Shown piece after piece: positions 16,310 to 25,216 of a stretch of 64,000 bases of DNA. Under the pieces are notes generated by a model that made no database searches, was not told the DNA's origin, and was given only the letters and a program-made list of their open reading frames with translations. Position 1 is the first letter of the stretch; each line of letters opens with the position of its first letter. The DNA is taken from NCBI RefSeq assembly GCF_015277895.1, contig NZ_CP063815.1, forward strand, positions 3,100,001 to 3,164,000. The letters are read 5' to 3'. The stretch comes from Microbacterium abyssi. Lineage in GTDB: Bacteria > Actinomycetota > Actinomycetes > Actinomycetales > Microbacteriaceae. The position numbers and the translations under genes were made by a program.

Positions 16310-17179
16310 GTGACTGATCCCCTCGCGTCATTCGACGCATCCCTTTCCTTCCGCCCTTCCGTCGAGTTCGATGAGTCCATCACCTTCGCCGATGTCGAAC
16401 CGGACGAAGACCAGCGCTGGTCCACGTGGCCGGCGATCACGCCGTCCGAACGAGGACCCGAGCCATGGCCCGATTGGGTCGTGACCTCCGCCGGGGCACT
16501 CGACACCGAGCTCGGCGTGCTCAAGACGGGCAAGGAGGCCGACGTCTTCCTGATCGAACGCGCCGTGCCCGGCAGTCCGACCGAGCGCACCCTGCTCGCA
16601 GCCAAGCGCTATCGCAGCCCCGAGCACCGCAGCTTCCACCGTTCTGGCGTCTATACGGAGGGTCGCGGCGTGCAGAAGTCCCGCGACGCCCGCGCCATCG
16701 CGAAGAAGACGGCGTTCGGTCGCGAGGTGGCGGCCTCCGAGTGGTCGTTCGCCGAGTTCAACGCGCTGAGCCGCATGTGGGAACTGGGTGCTCCGGTCCC
16801 CTATCCCGTTCAGGTGAACGAGACGGAGGTGCTGATGGAGTTCATCGGCACGGATGGCGCGGCCGCTCCGCGCCTCGCTCAGGAGCGCGGCGACCGGGCG
16901 GTGCTCGCGGGCTATTACGCGCAGATCGTCGAGATCATGCACATCTTCGCCGGCGCCGGCTACGCGCACGGAGACCTTTCGCCGTACAACCTTCTGGTGC
17001 AGGACGGGCGCGTGCGGGTGATCGATCTGCCGCAGATCGTCGACGTCATCGCGAACCCGCAGGGGCTCGATCTGCTGCATCGCGACTGCGTCAACGTGTG
17101 CGACTGGTTCGCCCGGCACCGCGTGGAGTGCGATGCGGAGGAGCTGTTCGCCGAGCTCATGGCGTCGTCGTACGCGTGA
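16310..17179 (+). CDS. RIO1-type serine kinase-like protein
   Basis: 289 aa. The nucleotide loop is LKTGKEADVFLIE (residue 68 on), the catalytic loop is YAHGDLSPYNLLV and the metal loop VIDLPQIVD, the RIO-kinase forms of the kinase motifs. Residues 100-140 contain the RIO insert with R-R-x-x-A-x-x-K (ARAIAKKTAFGREVAASEW). The GTG start has GGAG 9 nt upstream. Bacterial RIO proteins are poorly understood; in eukaryotes and archaea they act in ribosome maturation. Confidence 0.85.
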   Translation: MTDPLASFDASLSFRPSVEFDESITFADVEPDEDQRWSTWPAITPSERGPEPWPDWVVTSAGALDTELGVLKTGKEADVFLIERAVPGSPTERTLLAAKRYRSPEHRSFHRSGVYTEGRGVQKSRDARAIAKKTAFGREVAASEWSFAEFNALSRMWELGAPVPYPVQVNETEVLMEFIGTDGAAAPRLAQERGDRAVLAGYYAQIVEIMHIFAGAGYAHGDLSPYNLLVQDGRVRVIDLPQIVDVIANPQGLDLLHRDCVNVCDWFARHRVECDAEELFAELMASSYA

Positions 17180-17251
17180 GGCACGGCGTCCGGCCGCGGG
17201 CACGCGGCGCGCCGCTACCTGTCGTTCACCGGATCCGGCCAGACTTCGAGC

Positions 17252-18661
17252 ATGAGTACGTCTGATAACAGTGCGGTCCCGGTCCCCGAGGCGACCGCGA
17301 ACAGCGGCGCCGTCGCCGTCGTCGGCCTCGACCTTCGCGGCGAGACCCCCGCTCCGAAGAAGCAGGTGTACTCGTGGGCGCTGTGGGACTGGGCGACGCA
17401 GCCGTTCAACACCGTCATCCTGACGTTCATCTTCACGGCGCTGTACCTGACGACCGACGTCTTCCTGCCGCCGGAGATCGCCGCGCTCGACCCCGACAGC
17501 GACGCGTACAAGGCGGCCGAGGCCGGTCTCGCCTCGGGCCTCGGGCTCGGCTCGACGATCGCGGCGTTCGCGATCCTGCTGCTCGCGCCTGTGCTCGGAC
17601 AGCGCGCGGATGCCGCCGGCCGGCAGAAGCTCTGGCTCGGGATCGGCACCGGCGCGCTCATCCTCTGCATGTTCGGACTGTGGTTCGTCGAACCGACGCC
17701 GGCGCTGTTCTGGCTGGGCGTGGCCCTGATCTCGGCGGGTTCGGTGTTCGGCGAGATCGCCGCGGTGAACTCCAACGCCATGCTGATCGGGATCGCGAAC
17801 CCCAAGACCGTCGGCAAGATCTCGGGCCTCGGCTGGGGCTTCGGGTACATCGGCGGCATCGTGGCGCTGGTCATCGTCGTCATCTTCTACATGACCGGGT
17901 GGTTCGGGCTCCCCGACGACGGCGGCCTTCCCTTCCGCCTGATCGCCGTCGGCTGCGCGGTGTGGGCGATCGTCTTCAGCATCCCGATCTTCCTGAACGT
18001 CCCGGAGCCCTCGCTCGGCCGACCCGATCGCAAGGTCGGCTTCTTCCGCTCGTACGTGCTGCTCACGAAGGACGTCATCAGCCTCTATCGCTCGCCCGAG
18101 ACGCGTCCGACGTTCTGGTTCCTGCTCTCGAGCGCCGTGTTCCGCGACGGCCTCGGCGGCGTCTTCGCGTTCGGCGCGATCATCGCCGGTCAGGTGTTCG
18201 GCTTCGAGTTCCTCGAACTCGTGATCTTCGGCATCGCCGCGAACCTCATCGCCGGGGTCTCGACGATCCTCGCCGGCCGCCTCGACGACCGCTTCGGCCC
18301 CAAGCGGATCATCCTGGTCGCGCTGGGCTCGATGGTCGTCGCGGGCCTCGCGGTCTTCTTCCTCGTGGATGCGGGCACGGTGGTGTTCTGGATCGGCGGG
18401 CTGCTGCTGTGCGCTTTCGTCGGGCCGGCGCAGGCGGCATCCCGCTCGTTCCTGGCGCGCGTGACGCCAGCCGGACGCGAGGGCGAGATCTTCGGCCTCT
18501 ACGCCACGACCGGACGCGCCGCGAGCTGGATGGCATCCGGTGCCTGGACGCTGCTGATCGTTCTCACCAGCGCGACGGCGTTCGGCATCCTCGGCATCGT
18601 GCTCGTGCTGCTGCTGGGCTTCCTGCTGCTGCTGCCGGTGAAGGCGCCCCCGGCGGCCTGA
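17252..18661 (+). CDS. MFS transporter, UMF1/Atg22-like
   Basis: 469 aa with about 12 transmembrane helices. The first reads YSWALWDWATQPFNTVILTF, the signature WALWDWA(N/T)(S/Q)xF of the UMF1 (vacuole effluxer Atg22-like) family; R/D-rich loops such as LAGRLDDRFGPKRI follow helix 8. Possibly an amino-acid or peptide effluxer, but bacterial substrates are not established. Convergent with a MarR gene only 7 nt away. Confidence 0.87.
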   Translation: MSTSDNSAVPVPEATANSGAVAVVGLDLRGETPAPKKQVYSWALWDWATQPFNTVILTFIFTALYLTTDVFLPPEIAALDPDSDAYKAAEAGLASGLGLGSTIAAFAILLLAPVLGQRADAAGRQKLWLGIGTGALILCMFGLWFVEPTPALFWLGVALISAGSVFGEIAAVNSNAMLIGIANPKTVGKISGLGWGFGYIGGIVALVIVVIFYMTGWFGLPDDGGLPFRLIAVGCAVWAIVFSIPIFLNVPEPSLGRPDRKVGFFRSYVLLTKDVISLYRSPETRPTFWFLLSSAVFRDGLGGVFAFGAIIAGQVFGFEFLELVIFGIAANLIAGVSTILAGRLDDRFGPKRIILVALGSMVVAGLAVFFLVDAGTVVFWIGGLLLCAFVGPAQAASRSFLARVTPAGREGEIFGLYATTGRAASWMASGAWTLLIVLTSATAFGILGIVLVLLLGFLLLLPVKAPPAA

Positions 18662-18668
18662 CGCCGCT

Positions 18669-19211
18669 TCAGCCCCAGTTGTCGGCGAGCTTGCCGAGCA
18701 GGCGCGCGAGCTCGCGAGCCTCGTCGTCGGTGAACGACTCGAGCGCCTTCGAGAGCGCCTGGCGCCGCTCGCCGCGCATGCCGCGTGCGATGCGACGGCC
18801 GTCCTCGGTGAGCGCGATGCGGGTGCGGCGGGCGTCGTCGGGGTCGGCCTCGCGCTGCACGAGTCCGCGCTGGACGCCCTGCTGAACGAGCCGCGACGCG
18901 CGCGGCTGGTCCACGCCGATCGCCTCGCCGAGCGCGCTGACGCTGAGTGGTTCGGATGCCGTCGCGAGAGCATCCAGCATCCGGATCCATGCCGGCCCGC
19001 CGAGACGCCCGCCGGGTGCTGCCGGACCGCCGGCCCATGGCGGCATCCCGAATCCGGGGCGGTGACCGTGCCCGTGCACGTGCTCGCCGCGCTCGCCGTG
19101 CGGACCGCCGTGGCCATGACCGTGCGGGCCGCCGCCGGGCATCCGTCGTCCGCGCAGACGCGACAGGGCGTGCGCGATGGCTTCGGCGGGGTCGGGATTC
19201 TCGGTGCTCAC
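18669..19211 (-). CDS. MarR family regulator with His/Gly-rich N-terminal extension
   Basis: 180 aa from GTG 19211; the upstream frame runs into the palindromic promoter region. Residues 25-60 are dominated by HGHGHGG-type runs that look like a metal-binding tail; residues 75-150 are the winged helix (SVSALGEAIGVDQPRASRLV) with the wing DPDDARRTRIALTEDGR. It is divergent from a second MarR-like gene with a His-rich C-terminal tail. A metal-responsive role is inferred from the histidines only. Confidence 0.8.
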   Translation of the reverse strand: MSTENPDPAEAIAHALSRLRGRRMPGGGPHGHGHGGPHGERGEHVHGHGHRPGFGMPPWAGGPAAPGGRLGGPAWIRMLDALATASEPLSVSALGEAIGVDQPRASRLVQQGVQRGLVQREADPDDARRTRIALTEDGRRIARGMRGERRQALSKALESFTDDEARELARLLGKLADNWG

Positions 19212-19223
19212 GACCTCAACTTT

Positions 19224-19274
19224 ACATGCGACTTGACATGCATTCGCATTGCATGTCACACTACATATACATGC
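19224..19274. promoter_or_regulatory. ACATGC operator array between divergent MarR genes
   Basis: A perfect inverted repeat TGACATGCA (19234-19242) and TGCATGTCA (19250-19258) with a 7-bp spacer is flanked by two more ACATGC hexamers at 19224-19229 and 19269-19274. Four copies of the hexamer in 51 bp of shared promoter indicate cooperative binding by one or both flanking regulators. Confidence 0.8.
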
Positions 19275-19300
19275 GCAGTTACAAGCAAAGGACTTCTCTC

Positions 19301-20056
19301 ATGAACACCACTGAGAACAACGAACAGAACCCCCGCCCCTTCGGCTACTGGCTGAAGGCGGTCGACCGCCTCATGGCCGCCGAGTTCGCCACCGCCTTCG
19401 AATCCTTCGGCGTCACGCGCCGCGAATGGCGCCTGCTGAACCGCATCGACGGCACCGTCTCGGGCGATGACCGGCCGCTGACGGTGCACAAGCTGGGCCG
19501 GCTCATCGAGCTCGGCTGGGTGACGGATGCCGATGGCAGCTGGACCCTCACCGACGAAGGTCGCGACGCCAAGCAGCGCCTCGGCGACATCGTCGACGGC
19601 ATCCGCGCGAAGGTCGCCGACGCCGTCCCCGCCGAAGACCTCGCCACCACGATCGCGACGCTCGAGCAGCTCGCTCGCGCGTTCGGCTGGGACGAGAACA
19701 CGCCGCTTCCGCGCGTGGGCGGACGCGGACATCGTCACGGACGTCGTGGTTTCGGACCTCGTGGCTTCGGCCGCGGGTTCGGGCGCGGTTTCGGGCACGG
19801 GCACGGCTTCGGTCATGGCTTCGACCCCCGCGGGTTCGGGCACGTCGGCCACGCTTCAGCGGACTTCGGCGATCGCGGCTTCGGCGAGCGCCGCGACTGC
19901 CGCCACGACGAGCATTCATTCGCGCATGGCGAGGAGCGCGGGCGCCACGGCCACGGCCACCACGGCCACGGCCGGGCGCGGTTCGCTCGGTTCGCGCAGG
20001 GTGCCTACGAGCGCGGCTTCGACGCCGGGTTCGGCCGCGGGCGCGGCGAGCACTGA
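19301..20056 (+). CDS. MarR-like regulator with Gly/Phe/His-rich C-terminal tail
   Basis: 251 aa, ATG 19301 preceded by AAAGGA. Residues 10-135 look like a winged-helix protein (FATAFESFGVTRREWRLLNR, wing region ending WTLTDEGRDAKQRL). Residues 141-251 are a low-complexity tail of GFGRGFG units interspersed with HGHG and HGHHGHG. The tail may bind metal, RNA or DNA non-specifically, or form condensates. It shares its promoter with the opposite His-rich MarR gene. Confidence 0.75.
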   Translation: MNTTENNEQNPRPFGYWLKAVDRLMAAEFATAFESFGVTRREWRLLNRIDGTVSGDDRPLTVHKLGRLIELGWVTDADGSWTLTDEGRDAKQRLGDIVDGIRAKVADAVPAEDLATTIATLEQLARAFGWDENTPLPRVGGRGHRHGRRGFGPRGFGRGFGRGFGHGHGFGHGFDPRGFGHVGHASADFGDRGFGERRDCRHDEHSFAHGEERGRHGHGHHGHGRARFARFAQGAYERGFDAGFGRGRGEH

Positions 20057-20073
20057 CCCCCGACATCCTTGCT

Positions 20074-20122
20074 GTATGAGAAGTGCCGGTTACGAGCTAG
20101 TCATAACCGGCACTTCTCATAC
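20074..20122. terminator. bidirectional terminator with 19-bp perfect stem
   Basis: The arms begin GTATGAGAAGTGCCGGTTA (20074-20092) and are exactly complementary to 20104-20122, with an 11-nt loop. It lies between the ends of two convergent genes. No U tract is present in either direction. Confidence 0.7.
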
Positions 20123-20150
20123 GTGCTGAACGCGAACAAGGACTGCGCGG

Positions 20151-20735
20151 TCAGCCGGGCAACCCCAAGAAGACCATGAAGCCGACGGCACCGAACAGCA
20201 GCACAGCCAGTCCGGCATAGATCGCGACGGTCCAGCCGCGGTAGTTGTTCCCTTCGGTTCCGCCGGCGGCGGGGCTCACGTAATTCCGGCTCGCCTCGTC
20301 GCGAGCAGTCGCGGCGCGTGAAGCGGCCGCGCGTGACTCCGCTTTCTGCGCAGCGGTCGGGGGCACAACCTCCTGCTTGTGGGCCGATGCCGAGGTCCAT
20401 GTATCGTTCGGCGCCCAGGTGCTGCGCTTGCGAAGAGCAGGAGCTTCCGGAGTGTCTGTCGCGTCAGCCGAGCCGTTCTCCGACGGCGCCGGGGGGATGA
20501 CCGGCTCCGGCGCGGGGGCCGGTGGAGCTGCGCTGAACTCGGGCGGCGGCGGCACCTCGAAATCTTCGATCGCCGCTTCGGCATCGGGAGCGGCGACCGT
20601 CTCCGGCGCCGGCACGGCGAAAGCGTCGACGCCGGGGGCTGCGGATGGCGCTGACGGTTCACCGCCTGACACGGACGCATCGGTCGTGGCATCCTCGCCG
20701 GGATCTTGCGGGTTCTCCGTGTTCTCGCCGCTCAT
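20151..20735 (-). CDS. Pro/Ala-rich protein with C-terminal membrane anchor
   Basis: 194 aa from ATG 20735 (MSGENTENP); the longer frame upstream has no start signal. Residues 1-110 are disordered, acidic and Pro/Ala-rich; residues 110-160 are Ala/Arg/Ser-rich; the last 28 residues (WTVAIYAGLAVLLFGAVGFM) form a single membrane helix with almost nothing after it. This is a tail-anchored layout. No family recognised. Confidence 0.65.
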   Translation of the reverse strand: MSGENTENPQDPGEDATTDASVSGGEPSAPSAAPGVDAFAVPAPETVAAPDAEAAIEDFEVPPPPEFSAAPPAPAPEPVIPPAPSENGSADATDTPEAPALRKRSTWAPNDTWTSASAHKQEVVPPTAAQKAESRAAASRAATARDEASRNYVSPAAGGTEGNNYRGWTVAIYAGLAVLLFGAVGFMVFLGLPG

Positions 20736-20775
20736 GCTCTCGATAGTACGTGTGGGTGCGGCGATCCGCTCGTGG

Positions 20776-21381
20776 TCAGCCGCCGACGGATCCGGTGTCG
20801 ACGGTGCCGACATCGGTGCGGTGGAAGTTCTGGAACGAGCGGGATGCCGTCGGCCCCCGCTGCCCCTGATAGCGGTTGCCGTAGGGGCCGGAGCCATACG
20901 GGTTCTCGGCGGCCGAGGTGAGGCGGAAGAAACAGAGCTGCCCGATCTTCATGCCGGGCCACAGCTTGATCGGCAGCGTGGCGACGTTCGCGAGCTCGAG
21001 GGTGACGTGGCCGGTGAACCCGGGGTCGATGAAGCCCGCGGTCGAGTGGGTGATGAGTCCGAGGCGGCCGAGCGAGGACTTGCCCTCCAGGCGTGCGGCG
21101 ATGTCGTCGGCCAGCGAGACCTGCTCGAACGTCGCGCCGAGCGCGAACTCTCCGGGGTGCAGGATGAACGGCTCGTCCGGCTTGACCTCGATCAGGCGGG
21201 TGAGCTCGGGCTGGTCCTCAGCGGGGTCGATGAACGGGTACTTGTGGTTGTCGAACAGACGGAAGTACCGGTCCAGGCGCACGTCGATGCTCGACGGCTG
21301 GATCATCTCCGGCTCATGCGGGTTCAGGCCGATCCGGCCGGATGCGAGTTCTGCCTTGATATCGCGGTCGCTGAGAAGCAC
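20776..21381 (-). CDS. dcd: dCTP deaminase
   Basis: 201 aa from GTG 21381 ([13 protein letters not shown]). The diagnostic core is [17 protein letters not shown] followed by [14 protein letters not shown], with the C-terminal [16 protein letters not shown] tail. It deaminates dCTP in pyrimidine nucleotide synthesis. Characterised actinobacterial relatives are bifunctional and give dUMP directly; this one may be too, but the sequence alone does not prove it. Divergent from tRNA-Gly. Confidence 0.95.
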   Translation of the reverse strand: MLLSDRDIKAELASGRIGLNPHEPEMIQPSSIDVRLDRYFRLFDNHKYPFIDPAEDQPELTRLIEVKPDEPFILHPGEFALGATFEQVSLADDIAARLEGKSSLGRLGLITHSTAGFIDPGFTGHVTLELANVATLPIKLWPGMKIGQLCFFRLTSAAENPYGSGPYGNRYQGQRGPTASRSFQNFHRTDVGTVDTGSVGG

Positions 21382-21452
21382 GGGATTCAGCCTACTGTCC
21401 GGCGTGCACCGCCTCGCGCGTTTGTTATGCTGGCCAGACGCCGCAAGGCCTC

Positions 21453-21526
21453 GGGACTGTAGTTCAATGGTAGAACTTCTGCTTCCCAAGCAGACAGCGC
21501 GGGTTCGATTCCCGTCAGTCCCTCCA
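21453..21526 (+). tRNA. tRNA-Gly (anticodon CCC)
   Basis: The acceptor arms GGGACTG and CAGTCCC pair over seven bases, with discriminator T and an encoded CCA at 21524-21526. The D arm contains AGTTCAATGG, the anticodon stem TCTGC/GCAGA encloses loop TTCCCAA, giving anticodon CCC, and the T arm reads GCGGGTTCGATTCCCGT. It decodes GGG. Confidence 0.96.
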
Positions 21527-21557
21527 CCTCATCGAACATTTCTGATTCGATGGCCTC

Positions 21558-23171
21558 ATGCCTCACGATGTCGTGAATCAGCCATCGCCGCGCACCGACC
21601 TCGACGAGTACGCCACGAACATCGCACTGGTGGAGGGCGTCGAACGCCATGATGCCGCCTGGGCCCACCATCGACTGCATCCGACCGGGCAGCGGGTGGG
21701 GACGGCCTCCTTCCAGCGCGACGCCGAACGCGCGAACCGTCACGAGCCCGTCCTGCACACGCACGACCGCTACGGCCATCGCATCGACGAGGTCGAGTAC
21801 GACGACGCGTACCACCGGGTCATCAGCGCGGCCGTCGCCGACGGCGCGCACACCAGCGCCTACGTCGAGCCGATGCCCGGCGCGAACGTCGCGAGAGCTG
21901 CGACCTTCATGCTCTACGCACAGATCGAGCCCGGGCACGCGTGCCCCGTCTCGATGACGCACGCCGTCGTTCCGGTGCTGCAGCAGCACGGTGAAGCCGA
22001 ATGGCTCCGGCGCACGTTCAGCACGACGTACGACCCCGAGCTGAAGGCCGACAAGCACAGCGCCCTGTTCGGCATGGCGATGACCGAGAAGCAGGGCGGA
22101 TCCGACGTCCGCACGAACACGACGACCGCCACCCCGATCGGTGACGGCCGATACCTGCTGAACGGTCACAAGTGGTTCTGCTCCGCCCCGATGTCGGACG
22201 CCTTCCTCGTGCTCGCGCAGGCGCCCGGCGGGCTGTCGTGCTTCCTACTGCCGCGCATCCTCGGCGACGGTGCGCCGGGCGGCATCCGCATCCAGCGTCT
22301 CAAGGACAAGCTCGGAAACCGGGCCAACGCGTCGAGCGAGGTCGAGTACGAGGATGCCTTCGCCACCCTCGTCGGAGACGAGGGCCGCGGTGTCCGCACA
22401 ATCATCGACATGGTCGCCCGCACCCGCCTGGACTGCGTGCTCGGCTCGACCGCCGGCATGCGCCAGGCGACCGCCGAAGCCGCGTGGCACACGAGGAATC
22501 GATCGGCGTTCGGACGGATGCTGATCGACCAGCCCGCCATGATGTCGGTGCTCGCCGACCTGCAGCTCGAGACCGAGGCCGCCACCGCCACGGCGCTGCG
22601 GCTCGCCCGTGCACACGACGATGACGCCTCGGACGAGGAGATCGCGTTCCGGCGGCTGGCCACCGCCGTCGCGAAGTACTGGATCTGCAAGCGCGGGCCC
22701 GGTCACGCGTACGAGGCGCTGGAATGCCTGGGCGGCAACGGCTACACCGAGTCCTTCCCGCTCGCGATGCGCTACCGCGAGCAGCCGGTGATGGCGGTCT
22801 GGGAGGGTTCCGGCAACGTGATCGCCCTCGACGTTCTCCGCGCGCTCGGGCGCGACGGCGACTCGCTCGCGGCGTTCGACGCCGAGGTGTCGCGCGCCGC
22901 CGGCGCCGATCAACGCCTCGATGACTGGATCGCTCATATCCGCCGGCTCGCCCGCGACGTGGCACCCGACCCGCAGCCGGATGCCACTGCCCGCCGCCTC
23001 GTCGGCGCACTCGCGCTCGCGCTGCAGGGCTCGCTGCTCGTTCGCCACGCACCGCACGCCGTCGCGGATGCCTTCTGCGCGACGAGGCTGTCCGGCGATC
23101 CGTTCGGCGGTGCGCTCTACGGCGCGCTGCCGCCGGGTGTGGATACCGCGGCCATCGCCGCGCGCGCCTGA
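21558..23171 (+). CDS. AidB-type acyl-CoA dehydrogenase
   Basis: 537 aa, longer than normal acyl-CoA dehydrogenases and with the AidB N-terminal domain (residues 1-150). FAD-binding core motifs are MAMTEKQGGSDVRTNTT, FSCFLLPR-like strands and the C-terminal ECLGGNGYTESFPLAMRYRE with WEGSGNVIALDVLR. AidB in E. coli belongs to the adaptive response to alkylation and binds DNA; the name isovaleryl-CoA dehydrogenase is also used for the group. No alkylation-response genes are adjacent. Confidence 0.9.
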   Translation: MPHDVVNQPSPRTDLDEYATNIALVEGVERHDAAWAHHRLHPTGQRVGTASFQRDAERANRHEPVLHTHDRYGHRIDEVEYDDAYHRVISAAVADGAHTSAYVEPMPGANVARAATFMLYAQIEPGHACPVSMTHAVVPVLQQHGEAEWLRRTFSTTYDPELKADKHSALFGMAMTEKQGGSDVRTNTTTATPIGDGRYLLNGHKWFCSAPMSDAFLVLAQAPGGLSCFLLPRILGDGAPGGIRIQRLKDKLGNRANASSEVEYEDAFATLVGDEGRGVRTIIDMVARTRLDCVLGSTAGMRQATAEAAWHTRNRSAFGRMLIDQPAMMSVLADLQLETEAATATALRLARAHDDDASDEEIAFRRLATAVAKYWICKRGPGHAYEALECLGGNGYTESFPLAMRYREQPVMAVWEGSGNVIALDVLRALGRDGDSLAAFDAEVSRAAGADQRLDDWIAHIRRLARDVAPDPQPDATARRLVGALALALQGSLLVRHAPHAVADAFCATRLSGDPFGGALYGALPPGVDTAAIAARA

Positions 23172-23196
23172 GCAGAGTATTCGAGCACGCCCCCGC

Positions 23197-24360
23197 TCAG
23201 CGCTCCCGCAGCGCCCGCCCCATCCGCTCCAGGGCCTCGCGCAGCACAGGCCGCGGCGTCGCGAACACGAACCTGGTGAACCCGACCGCCGCCTGCCCGC
23301 ATGCCGCGCCGTCGGTCATCGCAACGCCCGCATTCTCGCGGAACCACTCGCCCAGATCTCCGGTGAGCCCGGTCGCACGGAGATCGAGGAGAGCGATGTA
23401 CGTCCCCTCCGGCATGGTCACCTGAACGTCCGGCAGGTGCTCGGCGACCAGCTCGACGAGGAGCCGGCGGTTGCCGTCGAGATACTCGACGACATCGTCG
23501 AGCCAACCGCCACCCGCCGTGTACGCCGCGAGGTTCGCGACCGCGCCGGTCGTCGAGGTTCCGTGTCCGATCCAGCCGTCGTCGGCCTCCCACTTCTCCA
23601 GCGACTCGGCGTTCGAGAAGATGATCTGCGCGCATTTGAGCCCGGCGAGATTCCACGCCTTCGATGCGGATGCCGCCGTGACCGTGTGCGCGGCGGCGGC
23701 AGGCGACACCGAGGCGTACGGGATGTGCGTCGCCGGCGCATAGACCAGCGGCGCGTGGATCTCGTCCGAGAACACCCGCCCGCCGGCATCCGCCACGGTG
23801 TCGGCGATCCGCAGCAGCTCTTCTCTCGTCGCCACAGTCCCGAGCGGATTGTGCGGATTGCACAGCACGAGCAGCTCGCCGCCGTCGGCGAACGCCGCGG
23901 CGACACCTTCGTGATCCATCACCCACCGGCCGTCCACCTGGATGCTCGGCACCTCGATGACGCGCCGTCCGTGCCGCGGCGGCACCGACAGGAACGGCAT
24001 GTACGCGGGCGTGGGAACGATGATCGCGGCATCCGGCTTCGTGAAGTTCTTGATCGCGAACTCCAGCGCCACGATGACGTCGGGCACGAGGCGCACCTGG
24101 TCGGGCGTGAGGCTCCAGCGGTGGTGTTCGGCGTACCGGCGCGCCGTCGCCTCCTGGAGCGCGGTGGCGAGGTGCTGCGGGAGGTATCCGGTCAGCCCGG
24201 CCTTCAGCGATTCGTCGATCGCATCGGTGATGGCGGGCGCGACGCCGAAGTCCATCTCGGCGACGAACGCGCCGATGGCGTCCGGGAACATGGTCCACTT
24301 GACGCTGCCGGCGGCATGCAGCTCGGCCGCCGTGATCGCGTCGAAGGCGTGCGCGGTCAT
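23197..24360 (-). CDS. MalY/PatB-type PLP-dependent C-S lyase or aminotransferase
   Basis: 387 aa. Family features are WVAEMDF-like AFVAEMDFGVAPAI near residue 33, LCNPHNPLGTV (residue 170), SDEIHAPLVY and the PLP lysine in ASASKAWNLAGLKCA. Such enzymes usually cleave cystathionine or other C-S bonds. ATG 24360 overlaps the hydrolase stop as ATGA, so it is translated by coupling after that gene. Confidence 0.88.
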   Translation of the reverse strand: MTAHAFDAITAAELHAAGSVKWTMFPDAIGAFVAEMDFGVAPAITDAIDESLKAGLTGYLPQHLATALQEATARRYAEHHRWSLTPDQVRLVPDVIVALEFAIKNFTKPDAAIIVPTPAYMPFLSVPPRHGRRVIEVPSIQVDGRWVMDHEGVAAAFADGGELLVLCNPHNPLGTVATREELLRIADTVADAGGRVFSDEIHAPLVYAPATHIPYASVSPAAAAHTVTAASASKAWNLAGLKCAQIIFSNAESLEKWEADDGWIGHGTSTTGAVANLAAYTAGGGWLDDVVEYLDGNRRLLVELVAEHLPDVQVTMPEGTYIALLDLRATGLTGDLGEWFRENAGVAMTDGAACGQAAVGFTRFVFATPRPVLREALERMGRALRER

Positions 24361-25157
24361 GCCTCCAGACGCTCCGCGACGATCCGGGCGGTGGCCTCGG
24401 GATGGATGCTGTGACCCACCGACTCGGGCACCTCCAGGTACTCGGCATCCGGCATCAGCTCCGCGAGTCGAGCTGCCGCGCCGACCAGGAACGGCATCGT
24501 CTCGACGCCGCACAGGATCGTCACGGGCATCCGCACTTCGCGCATCGCCTCCGACGGCATCGAGGCGCGCTGCGTCACCAGGACGTCATAGACCGTGGAC
24601 GCGCCGAGCGGTGCCGTCTCGGCGAACAGCGGCGACGTGCGGAACTGCTCGATGGCGGCATCCGGCAAGCCGACCGCCTCCCGCTGGAAGGCGACCACCG
24701 CGTCCCCCGGGCGCCCCTCATCCGCCATCGTCTGCAGGCGATCGGCGAGATCAGCGGCAGGGTCGTCCTCGCCGAAACGGAACGGCGGCTCCGAGAGGAA
24801 CAGGTGCGTCATCGGCACGCCCTCACCCGCCGCGAAGAGGGCGAGCACCGCACCGGAGGAATGGCCGAGCACCGCCGCACCGCCACCGGCCTCCGTTCCG
24901 GTCTCGGATGCCGCCGCGATCACGGCCGCGAGGTCCTCGACCTCTCGTTCGGGTGCGGCCGGCCGCGTCTCACCGCTGTCACCCCGCGCGCGCCGGTCGT
25001 AGGTGATCGCACGCAAACCGGCAGCGGCCATCGCGCGCGCGATCTCCGCGGCATCCTTCGCTCGCGAGAGCGCGCCGTTCACGATGACGATGGCCGGGCC
25101 GGAGCCGACAGAGTGCGTGGCGATCGGTGTTCCGTCTGCGGAGGTGACGATGTCCAT
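24357..25157 (-). CDS. alpha/beta hydrolase
   Basis: 266 aa from ATG 25157. The fold begins VTSADGTPIATHSVGSGPAI; the oxyanion segment is VNGALSRA, the nucleophile elbow VLGHSSGAVLAL, and the late histidine is in VGHSIHPE. The catalytic set is complete. It couples to the PLP enzyme downstream and lies 59 nt after the transporter gene, so the three probably form an operon. Confidence 0.85.
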   Translation of the reverse strand: MDIVTSADGTPIATHSVGSGPAIVIVNGALSRAKDAAEIARAMAAAGLRAITYDRRARGDSGETRPAAPEREVEDLAAVIAAASETGTEAGGGAAVLGHSSGAVLALFAAGEGVPMTHLFLSEPPFRFGEDDPAADLADRLQTMADEGRPGDAVVAFQREAVGLPDAAIEQFRTSPLFAETAPLGASTVYDVLVTQRASMPSEAMREVRMPVTILCGVETMPFLVGAAARLAELMPDAEYLEVPESVGHSIHPEATARIVAERLEA

Positions 25158-25216
25158 GCCACCAGGCAACACCCGAGCGGCGTACGGGGTCAACCGCAGA
25201 CCGCTCGGACGCAGCG

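Noticed and set aside
16328..19117. 929-codon minus-strand ORF across the kinase and MFS genes
   Set aside because: It spans several genes on the other strand and has low-complexity Arg/Glu/Ala composition typical of a shadow frame.
19730..19860. Possible minisatellite in the GFG-rich segment
   Set aside because: The repetition follows codons for Gly-Phe-Gly/Arg/His in the MarR-like protein tail with synonymous variation, so it is protein low complexity rather than a DNA tandem array.
23163..23201. Hairpin between the acyl-CoA dehydrogenase and PLP-enzyme stops
   Set aside because: Only CTGAGC/GCTCAG pair, over a 21-nt loop, which is too weak to call a terminator.
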